A DNA stretch of 26,699 nucleotides from contig DEIP01000037.1 in the NCBI GenBank assembly GCA_002352605.1, forward strand, positions 2,335 through 29,033, written 5' to 3'. A program made the position numbers and the translations under genes. Origin of the DNA: Desulfobacteraceae bacterium UBA2771. GTDB lineage: Bacteria > Desulfobacterota > Desulfobacteria > Desulfobacterales > Desulfosarcinaceae. This document shows positions 1-7,824 of this stretch, one piece after another. Position 1 is the stretch's first letter, and each line of letters begins with the position of its first letter. The notes under the pieces were generated by a model. The model was not told where the DNA came from and searched no databases. It was given only the letters and a program-made list of their open reading frames with translations.

Positions 1-48
1 CTGCGGGTGGTCGGTGATTTGCGGTTGGCAGGCAAAAACATTATCTGG

Positions 49-57
49 TTATCCACA
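49..57 (+). promoter_or_regulatory. DnaA box, perfect consensus
   Basis: TTATCCACA matches the consensus DnaA box at every position. It lies in the left arm of the 25-bp inverted repeat and points toward its partner at 173-181. Confidence 0.75.
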
Positions 58-172
58 AAGCTGAAGTGATTAAGGGATAACCAACTGAATATATGTTGGT
101 TTTACCTGGAAATGGCGGTTTTCTATGAATCGTCTGTATTTACAAATGGATAACGCAATGTCACTTCAGCTT

Positions 173-181
173 TGTGGATAA
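173..181 (-). promoter_or_regulatory. DnaA box, perfect consensus
   Basis: TGTGGATAA on the plus strand is a perfect DnaA box on the minus strand. It sits in the right arm of the inverted repeat, 11 bp before the stop codon of the small gene at 192-536. Confidence 0.75.
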
Positions 182-191
182 CCAGGAAACA

Positions 192-536
192 TTATTCACA
201 TCCCTCCTCCTCCAACAATTTTTTATGCCACTGAGCAAACTCGTACATGCCGACAAACCGGTCATCGTTATTAATGATACCGATTGCCATATCCAACGCT
301 CCCCTGCCGTAGCTATTAGAATATGCTTCCAGGGGAATCGAATGCAAAAATTCCCGGACCAGCATTTGGGAGGTTCGCTGGCTTTTATCCTTACGAATAT
401 CGATTGGATCCTTTGGTTTTTCAAATGGATTCCAGTTTTCGTAGCCGATCTTCCTAAGGATGTGTTTTTGCCTGCGGGGTGACATCATTTCAAAAACAGC
501 CTTTTTCTTTTCTTCACCTGAAAAACCGTTTTCCAT
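192..536 (-). CDS. small hypothetical protein, origin-proximal
   Basis: This 114-residue soluble protein is not one I recognise. It is basic in the first half, with a lysine-rich start, and acidic at the C-terminus (LLEEEGCE). It has no signal peptide, membrane segment or cysteine cluster. The ATG at 534-536 has a good ribosome binding site (AAGGTGG) four bases upstream. It begins 9 bases after the stop of the YkgJ-like gene, so the two are probably co-transcribed, and it ends 6 bp from the DnaA-box repeat. The ribosome binding site and the spacing argue that it is a real gene. Its place as the last gene before the candidate origin may mean a link to replication, but that is speculation. Confidence 0.7.
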   Translation of the reverse strand: MENGFSGEEKKKAVFEMMSPRRQKHILRKIGYENWNPFEKPKDPIDIRKDKSQRTSQMLVREFLHSIPLEAYSNSYGRGALDMAIGIINNDDRFVGMYEFAQWHKKLLEEEGCE

Positions 537-545
537 TTTACCACC

Positions 546-1229
546 TTAATCTTGAATGTCCTGAGAATTTTCTTGGTCCGCTTTTATTCCGAGATAATCT
601 TCATCGAAAACGGTCAACAGCGCCATTGATAGTGGCATCAACAGGTCGCCCATCTTTGCATGCTTGGACTTCAACACAGAAACAATTTCATCGGACAACG
701 CATGGAGCTTGACGTTTACAGAATCCAGATTGACCGTGGGATAGGACTCACCTTCTTTAAATCCTGACAGCCCACACGTGTGACTCCGTCCACCAAAAGA
801 AGTAGGAATGCCATAGAGCCGGCAGGTCAGCGGTCGGCAGTCATAAAGGTCGCAACGGTTATCCTCGTTTAAAAGGGGACAACGTATCCGTTCGGTAGCC
901 ATTTCAAGAAGAATCTGTTCTTCCGACTTTTCACCGGCTTCGACCGCTTTAAAAGCCTTTCGTTTCAACCGGTATATTTTTCGATCCGCCACGTTGGCGT
1001 CATCAAAAATCTCCAGCTTCCTTTCCTCAGCCACTTTTTCTAAAAATTGTCGGTTAATATAGAGCGCTTCTAAAAATGAAAGGTCGAAAATGGCATGGCA
1101 ACAATCTGAGCACTCCAGTTTGCAGTTCACAAAATCCGAAAACTGTTGTCGAACATTTTCGAAAATACCATCCACCTGGCGGACAAGGGTTTCATATTTT
1201 TTAAAAACAGCATCCAATTCAGGTATCAT
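546..1229 (-). CDS. YkgJ-family cysteine cluster protein
   Basis: A 227-residue protein with the cysteine pattern of the YkgJ/CxxCxxCC family. Cys36, Cys40, Cys43 and Cys44 form the first cluster; Cys117, Cys126, Cys131 and Cys136 form the second (CDLYDCRPLTCRLYG). The family is thought to bind zinc or an iron-sulfur cluster; its biochemical role is poorly defined. There is no signal peptide, so it should be cytoplasmic. The ATG at 1227-1229 is preceded by GGAG about ten bases upstream. Its leader contains the parS site at 1250-1265, which separates it from mnmE. It probably forms the tail of the rpmH-to-mnmE transcript together with the 114-residue protein that follows. Confidence 0.8.
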   Translation of the reverse strand: MIPELDAVFKKYETLVRQVDGIFENVRQQFSDFVNCKLECSDCCHAIFDLSFLEALYINRQFLEKVAEERKLEIFDDANVADRKIYRLKRKAFKAVEAGEKSEEQILLEMATERIRCPLLNEDNRCDLYDCRPLTCRLYGIPTSFGGRSHTCGLSGFKEGESYPTVNLDSVNVKLHALSDEIVSVLKSKHAKMGDLLMPLSMALLTVFDEDYLGIKADQENSQDIQD

Positions 1230-1249
1230 ATGTTAAGTTCTCCAACGAA

Positions 1250-1265
1250 TGTTTCACGTGAAACA
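1250..1265. promoter_or_regulatory. parS: parS centromere site
   Basis: TGTTTCACGTGAAACA is a perfect 16-bp palindrome identical to the canonical chromosomal parS consensus bound by ParB. It ends one base before the stop codon of mnmE (1266-1268) and lies in the leader of the YkgJ-like gene. parS sites cluster around the replication origin in most bacteria, which fits the DnaA boxes at 49-57 and 173-181. No second perfect copy was seen in the window. Confidence 0.93.
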
Positions 1266-2678
1266 TCATTTACCAATGCAAAATTGGCTAAAAATGTGAT
1301 CATACAGATCCTCTTTATTTCGTTTTCCGGAAATTTCACCCAGAATCCGACCAACATTATTTAATATTTCAGAAATAAGTTCAAGCGGTGTTTCGTTTTT
1401 GCCGGCGATTTTGAATCGCTGAAGTTCCTGCATTGCATTTTCAAGAAGTTTAAGCTGCCTCATATTCGGGGTTACCCATTCATCATAGGAAATTTCTTTT
1501 TTCAAAACCAATTTTTCAAAAATAAGTTTTTTTAATTCATCGATGTTTTCTCCGAATTTAGCAGAGACCCGAATAAAAGGTATATCCTTAATTCTTTGTT
1601 TGATAAGAGAAACGGAAATTTCATCAGCGATATCATCCTTGTTACAAACGACAATGGTGTTAAAAAAGGCAAGTTCTTCAATAAGGCAATTTTCAAAATC
1701 CTTAATGTCGCGCGATCCTTCCAATACCAGCAGAATAATATCGGCAAGATCAATCTGATCACGCGCTTTTTTAATACCCATGCATTCAACAGGATCTCGG
1801 GTCTCATGAATACCGGCCGTGTCGAAAATAACAACCGGCACACCGTTGATTGAGATATATTCACGCACAATGTCTCTGGTGGTACCGGGAACCTCTGAAA
1901 CGATGGCGGTTTCCTTTTCCACCAACTGGTTTAAAAGACTTGATTTACCTACATTTGGTACACCGACAATGGCTAAGTGTAACCCTTGCCGATAAACAAA
2001 GGTGTCTTTATGTCGTTGGATCAGCGCCCCAATCTCCGGAAGAATAGATTGCCTAACCACTTCTTCTACTTCAGTAAAAATGGGTTCATGTTCCATATCT
2101 GCCGAAAATTCAATGGCGGTTTCACATTTCGCTTGCAATGCGGTAACGGATCTCATCAGGCCCTCGACAAGGTCCCGTATTCCCCCTGCGACTTGTGTAC
2201 TTGCTATTCGAGCGGCGGTTTCACATGGGGCATTGATAAGGTCGATTACTGCCTCGGCCTGGGTAAGGTCAATTCGACCATTGAGGAACGCACGTTTGCT
2301 GAAATCTCCTGCAGCGGACAAAACAGCTCCGGCATCGAGGACAGCACTTAAAATGCGGTCGAGTAGGACGAAACCTGAGTGGGAATGAATTTCTACGACA
2401 TCTTCCCGTGTAAAACTTTTGGGACCCTTCATGTAGATAGCCAAGACTTCGTCGATGATCTCCCTGGTGTCCGGTTCGATAATAAATCCGTAGTATACCC
2501 GATGTGAAGAAATGACTTTATCCTCAGTCGATTGGCTCGTTTTGCGATTGGTTTTCGGCTTCGTTCGAACAAAAAGACGTTTCAGTATTTGGTAGGATTG
2601 GGGTCCGGATACCCTTATGATGCCGATACCACCGGCTCCTAAAGGTGTCGATATGGCGGCTATCGTTTCGTTGGTCAT
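1266..2678 (-). CDS. mnmE: tRNA modification GTPase MnmE (TrmE)
   Basis: MnmE works with MnmG to place the (carboxymethyl)aminomethyl group on U34 of certain tRNAs, using GTP and 5,10-methylene-THF. The 470 residues are close to the usual length. Residues 1-120 form the folate-binding N-terminal domain. The G domain has GVPNVGKS at 239-246, TTRD at 266-269, DTAG at 286-289 and NKDD at 346-349. The protein ends with the family's invariant CIGK (467-470), whose cysteine is needed for modification. The ATG at 2676-2678 has an AAGAAG-type ribosome binding site and follows jag after 35 bases. Its stop codon abuts the parS site. mnmG is not in the window. Confidence 0.97.
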   Translation of the reverse strand: MTNETIAAISTPLGAGGIGIIRVSGPQSYQILKRLFVRTKPKTNRKTSQSTEDKVISSHRVYYGFIIEPDTREIIDEVLAIYMKGPKSFTREDVVEIHSHSGFVLLDRILSAVLDAGAVLSAAGDFSKRAFLNGRIDLTQAEAVIDLINAPCETAARIASTQVAGGIRDLVEGLMRSVTALQAKCETAIEFSADMEHEPIFTEVEEVVRQSILPEIGALIQRHKDTFVYRQGLHLAIVGVPNVGKSSLLNQLVEKETAIVSEVPGTTRDIVREYISINGVPVVIFDTAGIHETRDPVECMGIKKARDQIDLADIILLVLEGSRDIKDFENCLIEELAFFNTIVVCNKDDIADEISVSLIKQRIKDIPFIRVSAKFGENIDELKKLIFEKLVLKKEISYDEWVTPNMRQLKLLENAMQELQRFKIAGKNETPLELISEILNNVGRILGEISGKRNKEDLYDHIFSQFCIGK

Positions 2679-2713
2679 GAATCACTTCTTATAAGTATGT
2701 AACCGTAAGCTTT

Positions 2714-3496
2714 TTATATGTCTTTTTTAGTTTTTCTTCGCTTTGAACCATCTGCATTTTTGGGAAAAATCATCAACTTTCGAAAATACCCATCGCCGAT
2801 GCTTTGGGTCCTCACCGCACTTTCATCTTTCAGGTGGATATGGATGATGCGACGATCGTGTGCATTCATTTGCCCGATGGTTACCGGTTTTTTTATCCGT
2901 TTCGCCTTTTCAGCCATACGGGAGGCCATTTCTCGTAGATTGCTTTTACGCTTTTCGAGATACCCCTCCACATCCACGACGACACGAACCCGGTTCGTAC
3001 TTTTTTTATTGATCATTTTTTCAAGCAAATATTGAATCGCTTCCAGGGTCTGGCCCCTTTTTCCAATGAGTACACCACTGTCCCCTCCTGAAATGGAAAA
3101 AAATAGTTTATCTCCTTTTCGAGACAAATTGACCACGGCTTCGGAAGTGATTCCATCAACTATTTGCTGTAGTGCCTGTATTCCGGATTGGATAATGGTT
3201 TCATCGATTTTTGGCGGCTCAACAGAATCCGGGGTTGCTTCGACGATGGATGTTTGCTGAATCGGATCAATGGCAGACTTTTTCTCAACCGGTGTGGATC
3301 GATTCGTTTTGTTATTCTCGATGTCGACAAATACTTTAATTTTCGCTTTTTTTACACCTACAAGTCCGAAAATACCACTCGACCCATAGGCAAGTACCTC
3401 ATGTTTAATTTTTTCGGCTGGAAGATTAAGATCTTCACTTGCTTTTTTTAGTGCTTGTTCAATGTTTTTTCCTTGAAATTCGTAGGATTTGGGCAT
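2714..3496 (-). CDS. jag: RNA-binding protein Jag (KhpB, SpoIIIJ-associated)
   Basis: A 260-residue protein with the three Jag domains in order: Jag_N at about 1-55 (begins MPKSYEFQGK), a KH domain with the GKRG loop after SGGDSGVLI, and a C-terminal R3H domain with RRIIH. Jag/KhpB binds RNA and is nearly always encoded behind yidC. A longer frame reaches 3559, but that start would overlap the yidC coding end. The ATG at 3494-3496 has GGAGG four bases upstream, so I chose it. It lies 13 bp after the yidC stop. Residues 60-100 are a charged linker. Confidence 0.93.
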   Translation of the reverse strand: MPKSYEFQGKNIEQALKKASEDLNLPAEKIKHEVLAYGSSGIFGLVGVKKAKIKVFVDIENNKTNRSTPVEKKSAIDPIQQTSIVEATPDSVEPPKIDETIIQSGIQALQQIVDGITSEAVVNLSRKGDKLFFSISGGDSGVLIGKRGQTLEAIQYLLEKMINKKSTNRVRVVVDVEGYLEKRKSNLREMASRMAEKAKRIKKPVTIGQMNAHDRRIIHIHLKDESAVRTQSIGDGYFRKLMIFPKNADGSKRRKTKKDI

Positions 3497-3509
3497 TTTG
3501 CCTCCGGAA

Positions 3510-5171
3510 TTAAGCAGTTTTCTTTTGGACATAGTATTGCTGGCTGATAGAAAGTACATTGTTTACAAGCCAGTATAACACCAGCCCAGATGAGAAATTT
3601 ATAAAGATAAACGTGAAAACCACGGGCATTAACATCATCATTTTGGCTTGGGTGGGATCGCCTGGGGGGGGGGACATTTTTTGTTGAAGTAACATGGTTG
3701 CGCCCATGATAATGGTTAGTACCGGAATCCCATAGGGCGGTTCCATAAATGGGATTGAGAAGCCAACGTCGAAAAGGCGATCGGGGGCTGACAGGTCGTT
3801 TATCCATAGAAAGAACGGTGCATGTCTGAGTTCAATCGCTTGGTAGAGCATCCGGTAAAGTGCGAAAAAGACGGGTATTTGAAGAACCATTGGTAGACAT
3901 CCGCCCATTGGATTGACTTTATAGGTCCGATACAAGGCCATCAGTTCCTGATTCATTTTTTGTTTGTCGCTTTTATGTTTTTCGCGAATTTCCGTCATCA
4001 GGGGTTGAAGCTTTTTCATTTCACTCATGGACTTGTAACTCTTGTTGCCCAGTGGCCATAAAAGGACCTTCGTGAACATGGTGAGAAGAATGATCGCTAT
4101 TCCGTAGTTGGGAACCACGCCGTGTATTTTGTTCATGAACCAGAGGCACGGTTTGGCGATGATATTAAAAAAACCAAAATTCAGCGCCTTTCCAAGATCG
4201 TGGCCAAGGTTGTTTAACAGGTCCATGCTTTTTGGCCCCATAAACACAAAAAACTGAAACGCTTTCTGTGTTCCCGGAGAAATTTCAAACATGGGGTTCA
4301 CCAGTCGGTTAACAACCATGTTGTCGACGATGGCCAGTTTAATACTACCGTTGATTTCTGACCCGGGAATAATACTTGAAAGAAAATATCGGTCTTCAAC
4401 ACTGATCCACTTGATCTTCCCTGTATACTCATCCTTGTCTTTTATTTTTTTAGATTTTATTTGTACAAGCGCGTCGTTAATCAATGCACTAGGCCCAACA
4501 AAACCATATCCTTTATTTTCTTCGATGGGTTTTCGGACGGAGAGAACCAGCTGATCTTTCATTACCCTTTGCGATCCATTTTTCAAAAGGACTTTCAAAT
4601 CAATAAGATAAGAGTTTGGATCAAAGGTGTAGATTTTGGTGAGGCCGCTCCCGTCGTCGGCAACCCAGTTGAAGGTAAGGGATTGTTTAGAATCACCTAT
4701 CAACAGGCTGTCTTCCGTCTGGGATACGGAGAAAATGGCGTCATCCAAACCGCTTAACGATTTTCCCGATAGCGATGTGAGGATCTCCCCATTATTGAAT
4801 GATCGAGGGATCAGTTGTTTGTTTGCTGAATCGGCATCGACAGATTCACGGTATTTTTTAAGCACGTAACTGCTAAAGGATGCGCCTTTGGCAGAAAGAC
4901 GAACCGTGTAGAAAGGCGTTTCAACGGTGATTTCCCGTCCCGGATTTTCTACGACCGAGGATCCTTTTATTATTTCGGCATCTTTGGGAATGATTGCGGT
5001 GGTCGTTGTCTCTTCGGGGCTGTAGGCGGCCTGTTCCTCGACAATTGGTTTTCCGGTCGGTACCGCTTCCTGGGGGGCAATTGCCGGCTGCCGGTCAACA
5101 AAAAACATGCTCCATACAAATAGCACCAGGAAAGACAGACCAATGGCCAGCAGCAGTCGAAGTTGTTCCAT
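3510..5171 (-). CDS. yidC: membrane protein insertase YidC
   Basis: YidC inserts and folds inner-membrane proteins, alone or with Sec. The 553 residues match Gram-negative YidC. An N-terminal membrane segment (LLLAIGLSFLVLFVWSMFFV) is followed by a large beta-rich periplasmic domain. The conserved C-terminal insertase core starts near GYGIAIILLTMFTKVLLWPL-like sequence (here PNYGIAIILL) and carries the NPMGGCLPMVLQIPVFFALY region. I chose the ATG at 5169-5171 because AAGGAG lies six bases upstream (5178-5183); a longer frame to 5204 has no comparable site. A run of ten C on the coding strand (3664-3673 as G) encodes part of SPPPGD between the last membrane segments. Confidence 0.97.
   Translation of the reverse strand: MEQLRLLLAIGLSFLVLFVWSMFFVDRQPAIAPQEAVPTGKPIVEEQAAYSPEETTTTAIIPKDAEIIKGSSVVENPGREITVETPFYTVRLSAKGASFSSYVLKKYRESVDADSANKQLIPRSFNNGEILTSLSGKSLSGLDDAIFSVSQTEDSLLIGDSKQSLTFNWVADDGSGLTKIYTFDPNSYLIDLKVLLKNGSQRVMKDQLVLSVRKPIEENKGYGFVGPSALINDALVQIKSKKIKDKDEYTGKIKWISVEDRYFLSSIIPGSEINGSIKLAIVDNMVVNRLVNPMFEISPGTQKAFQFFVFMGPKSMDLLNNLGHDLGKALNFGFFNIIAKPCLWFMNKIHGVVPNYGIAIILLTMFTKVLLWPLGNKSYKSMSEMKKLQPLMTEIREKHKSDKQKMNQELMALYRTYKVNPMGGCLPMVLQIPVFFALYRMLYQAIELRHAPFFLWINDLSAPDRLFDVGFSIPFMEPPYGIPVLTIIMGATMLLQQKMSPPPGDPTQAKMMMLMPVVFTFIFINFSSGLVLYWLVNNVLSISQQYYVQKKTA
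3664..3673. repeat. ten-base G:C homopolymer inside yidC
   Basis: Ten G on the plus strand, ten C on the yidC coding strand, encoding the proline stretch of MSPPPGD. It is the longest homopolymer of G or C seen in the window and sits in otherwise A+T-rich DNA. Confidence 0.95.
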
Positions 5172-5313
5172 TTTATTCTCCTTGACGCCAAATTGCATCA
5201 ACAATTGCTAAAGATACCTTGATGGTTTTATTGTAATGGCCAAAATATTTCGTAGAAGGCGGTCACGGCGGGCGTAATAACCGAGCGGGTCAAGTGTCGA
5301 ATGGGAAGAAAGA

Positions 5314-5526
5314 TTACGGGACCGGATCAAAACCTCCCGGGTTGAACGGATGGCACCGCAAAATTCTATTTATCGCGAGCCGCCCTCCCCTGTAAACGCC
5401 GTAGGAGGAGATGGCCTGATAAGCGTATTCTGAACAAGTCGGAACGAATCGGCATGCCGGTCGCAAAACGGATGATATTGAAATCTGATAAAACTTAATT
5501 AGTAGTAGTGCCAGCGTCTTCATCAT
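5314..5526 (-). CDS. yidD: membrane protein insertion efficiency factor YidD
   Basis: A 70-residue YidD. It has an N-terminal amphipathic or membrane-bound helix (LALLLIKFYQISIS) and the family signature RPACRFVPTCSEYAYQA, followed by the conserved GGRLAINRILRCHPFNPGG. YidD helps YidC-dependent insertion at the inner face of the membrane. Two ATG codons stand in tandem at the start (5524-5526 and 5521-5523). The gene overlaps the end of rnpA by 32 bases in another frame, a common arrangement for this pair. It stands about 142 bases before the yidC start. Confidence 0.95.
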   Translation of the reverse strand: MMKTLALLLIKFYQISISSVLRPACRFVPTCSEYAYQAISSYGVYRGGRLAINRILRCHPFNPGGFDPVP

Positions 5527-5905
5527 ACCCGAGTACGGTTTTTTCGGCGATTTTCTCGAAAGAAGATGCGAGATGGTTTCTGATCACCGCAGCGCCGACC
5601 CTTCCAGACATTTGCCTGGCGATGACATTTATATCCAGCCGGTCCGGCAAATGGCTTCTGTTCAATCGAAAATATTCGCGAATGATTCGCTTGATCCGGT
5701 TTCTCGTTACGGCCTTCCCGACTTTTTTAGAGACGGTAATACCAAGGCGACATCTTGAAAATTGGTTTTTTCGGGAGACGAATATAAAGCAGGCACTGTA
5801 ATGGCGTGTCCCTTTTTTAGACAACACCCGGTATTCCATGGATGTTCGTATTCGATCCGCCTTGGTAAATGTCAAACGATTCAACGATATAGACCCTTTT
5901 CCCAC
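5495..5905 (-). CDS. rnpA: ribonuclease P protein component RnpA
   Basis: RnpA is the protein subunit of RNase P, which matures the 5' ends of tRNAs. It has the characteristic basic RNR motif at 64-80 (KAVTRNRIKRIIREYFR) and the LTFTKADRIR N-terminal motif. The longest frame (136 residues) starts with GTG at 5903-5905, without a clear ribosome binding site. A TTG at 5882-5884 gives 129 residues and has GGGAAAAGGG upstream, so it is a serious alternative. The C-terminal tail after residue 118 is acidic and threonine-rich and overlaps yidD. It lies 61 bases behind rpmH. Confidence 0.93.
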   Translation of the reverse strand: MGKGSISLNRLTFTKADRIRTSMEYRVLSKKGTRHYSACFIFVSRKNQFSRCRLGITVSKKVGKAVTRNRIKRIIREYFRLNRSHLPDRLDINVIARQMSGRVGAAVIRNHLASSFEKIAEKTVLGYDEDAGTTTN

Positions 5906-5966
5906 GGATGTGAAAAAATATTTTTTTCACATGGTATCCGATAAAGGCGCTTCATCGACAATTCAG

Positions 5967-6101
5967 TTAAACCGCCAATCGTTTTCTGCCCCTTGCCCGT
6001 CGACGGTTAATGATGCGTCGCCCCGCCTTCGTCGACATTCTTTTTCTAAATCCATGGGTTCGGGCGCGTTTGATTCTGCTCGGTTGGTAGGTACGTTTCA
6101 T
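5967..6101 (-). CDS. rpmH: 50S ribosomal protein L34
   Basis: Translating the minus strand from the ATG at 6099-6101 gives a 44-residue L34. It begins MKRTYQPSRI, continues KRARTHGFRKRM and STKAGRRIINRRRARGRK, and ends RLAV. Length and sequence fit L34 throughout. A ribosome binding site AAGGAA lies eight bases before the ATG. It is first in the rpmH-rnpA-yidD-yidC-jag-mnmE string. A promoter is proposed at 6168-6197. Confidence 0.97.
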   Translation of the reverse strand: MKRTYQPSRIKRARTHGFRKRMSTKAGRRIINRRRARGRKRLAV

Positions 6102-6167
6102 TGTTTAAATTCCTTGTTTCCCATTATTTAATACCAGTGCATACCAATATCATTTTTTGAATCGAGT

Positions 6168-6197
6168 ACTCTAACCACAGGAAGACGATGGTGTCAA
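6168..6197 (-). promoter_or_regulatory. sigma70-type promoter for rpmH operon
   Basis: On the minus strand a perfect -35 TTGACA (6192-6197) is followed after 18 bases by TAGAGT (6168-6173, four of six matches to TATAAT). It lies about 67 bases before the rpmH start, in the only sizeable gap between RNase G and rpmH (6102-6282). Nothing else was recognised in that gap, and no convincing terminator was found behind RNase G. Confidence 0.55.
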
Positions 6198-6282
6198 GCC
6201 GCAAATTTTCCCCATTGGAGAGAGCAGCGATCCCTTCTAATGACGGTTTATCCCAAATTAGAGATGCACTGACTTTCGGATT

Positions 6283-7821
6283 TCAGTCATGTGCGGACTC
6301 AATTACTTCGAATGCTTCCATGTGATACCGGGTGTCCGGGTATATAACGATTTGTTTTCCAATTGTCTTTTCCAATCCGGGGATCAGCCGATTTTCTTCC
6401 CCATGAAGAAAGTCGGCAACTTCCGGATTCACCCGCAGGGTCAGCCTTGAACCGGTCATATCCGCAGCATATCTCAATATTTCGCGATAAATTGAATAAC
6501 ATATTGTTTTAATAGATATAATATATCCTTCTCCATCACAATAAGGACAAGGATCACACAAAAGCCGGGTTAGGGGTTTACGGGTTCTTTTCCTGGTCAT
6601 TTGAATAATACCCATATCAGATATCGGAAGGATATGGGTCTTGCTTCTGTCTTTGGTAAATGCTTCATTAAGGGCGGAAAAGACTTTTTCCTGATTCGAC
6701 TTTTTTTCCATATCAATGAAATCGATGATTATGATTCCACCAATATCCCGTAAGCGAATTTGGTAGGCGATCTCTTTGACAGCCTCCAGATTGGTTTTTA
6801 AAATAGTTTCTTCAAGGTTGTATTTTCCCACATACCGTCCCGTATTCACATCGATAGCCACCAATGCTTCGGTGTGTTCGATAACGATATACCCCCCTGA
6901 CTTAAGCCATACTTTTCGCTTCAACGCCCTGGAGATATCTCCTTCCAGATTATACGAATCAAAAATGGGTTCATTGCCCTCAAACAACTCCACGGACTCT
7001 TTCAGAGATGGATTAAAGGTATCCAGAAACGCCAGGACCGATTGGTAATCCTTTATCGAATCAATAACAAGTTTTTCCGCCTCTTGCAGCAACAGGTCTC
7101 TAACCGCCCTAAGACTAATGTTTAACTCCTGATGAAGAAGGGACGGGGTAGCGGCAGTCTGATATTTTTTTTGAATGTTACACCACAGGTCTTTTAAAAA
7201 GCCCATTTCGTAGGCCAATTTTTCTTTTTGAACCCCCTCTGCCGCAGTACGAACAATATAGCCCAATGAACTGTTATTGGATAACTCGGAAACGATATTC
7301 TTGAGCCGTTGACGTTCTGATTCATCCTCGATCCGTCGTGATATACCGATATGGGAGGATGTGGGCATCAATACCAGAAAGCGCCCGGGTAAAGAAATAT
7401 TAGAGGTGATCCTGGCACCCTTGGTGCCGATGGGAGATTTCGAAACCTGAACGAGAACTTCCTGTCCCTCTTTGATCAGATCTTCTATATTTTCTTTGTC
7501 TTTTGTGGTGAGCGTTGCCTCGTGCCCATTTTCGGAACCCGGATCTTCCTCAACATCGTTGCAACTGAAAGCGTCTTCCATATCTGCAAAATTATCGCGG
7601 ACCACATCATCTACATAAATAAAAGCCGCCTGATTTAACCCGATATCCACAAAAGCCGCCTGCATTCCCGGAAGCACCCGCTGAACACGGCCTTTGTATA
7701 TATTACCGGTACTGTCCCGGCTTCCCTTTCTTTCAATGAAAAGTTCAACAATGGTTTCGTCTTCCACGAGAGCGACCCGGGTTTCATGGTCAGCCACGTT
7801 GGTAATAATTTTTTTATACAT
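6283..7821 (-). CDS. rng: ribonuclease E/G family protein (RNase G)
   Basis: An endoribonuclease of the RNase E/G family, acting in rRNA maturation and mRNA turnover. The 512 residues match RNase G rather than the long RNase E, because the C-terminal scaffold is missing. An S1 domain spans about 38-140, starting GNIYKGRVQRVLPGMQAAFVD, with an acidic insertion at about 78-110 (MEDAFSCNDVEEDPGSENGH). The two metal-binding aspartates of the DNase I-like domain are Asp324 (AIDVNTG) and Asp367 (IIIIDFID). The zinc-link CPYC is at 425-428 in CDPCPYCDGEG. The ATG at 7819-7821 comes three bases after the stop of the upstream radical SAM gene, so the two are co-transcribed and perhaps translationally coupled. 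Confidence 0.95.
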   Translation of the reverse strand: MYKKIITNVADHETRVALVEDETIVELFIERKGSRDSTGNIYKGRVQRVLPGMQAAFVDIGLNQAAFIYVDDVVRDNFADMEDAFSCNDVEEDPGSENGHEATLTTKDKENIEDLIKEGQEVLVQVSKSPIGTKGARITSNISLPGRFLVLMPTSSHIGISRRIEDESERQRLKNIVSELSNNSSLGYIVRTAAEGVQKEKLAYEMGFLKDLWCNIQKKYQTAATPSLLHQELNISLRAVRDLLLQEAEKLVIDSIKDYQSVLAFLDTFNPSLKESVELFEGNEPIFDSYNLEGDISRALKRKVWLKSGGYIVIEHTEALVAIDVNTGRYVGKYNLEETILKTNLEAVKEIAYQIRLRDIGGIIIIDFIDMEKKSNQEKVFSALNEAFTKDRSKTHILPISDMGIIQMTRKRTRKPLTRLLCDPCPYCDGEGYIISIKTICYSIYREILRYAADMTGSRLTLRVNPEVADFLHGEENRLIPGLEKTIGKQIVIYPDTRYHMEAFEVIESAHD

Positions 7822-7824
7822 AAT

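Larger units (their letters stand above)
45..185. other. oriC: candidate oriC fragment (DnaA-box inverted repeat)
   Basis: A 25-bp perfect inverted repeat (45-69 and 161-185) carries one consensus DnaA box in each arm, TTATCCACA at 49-57 and TGTGGATAA at 173-181. Two weaker GGATAA sites lie between them (75-80 and 148-153; the nine-mer 145-153 has two mismatches to the box). The space between the arms is A+T-rich and could be an unwinding element. A parS site 1.1 kb away and the rpmH-mnmE gene order agree with an origin. The window edge cuts off whatever lies to the left, so dnaA is not seen and this may be only part of the origin. It could also be a DnaA-titration or regulatory site. Confidence 0.6.

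Noticed and set aside
79..101. AACCAAC / GTTGGTT hairpin followed by a few T
   Set aside because: Seven A+T-containing pairs, nine-base loop and only three further T are too weak for a terminator; it more likely belongs to the origin region.
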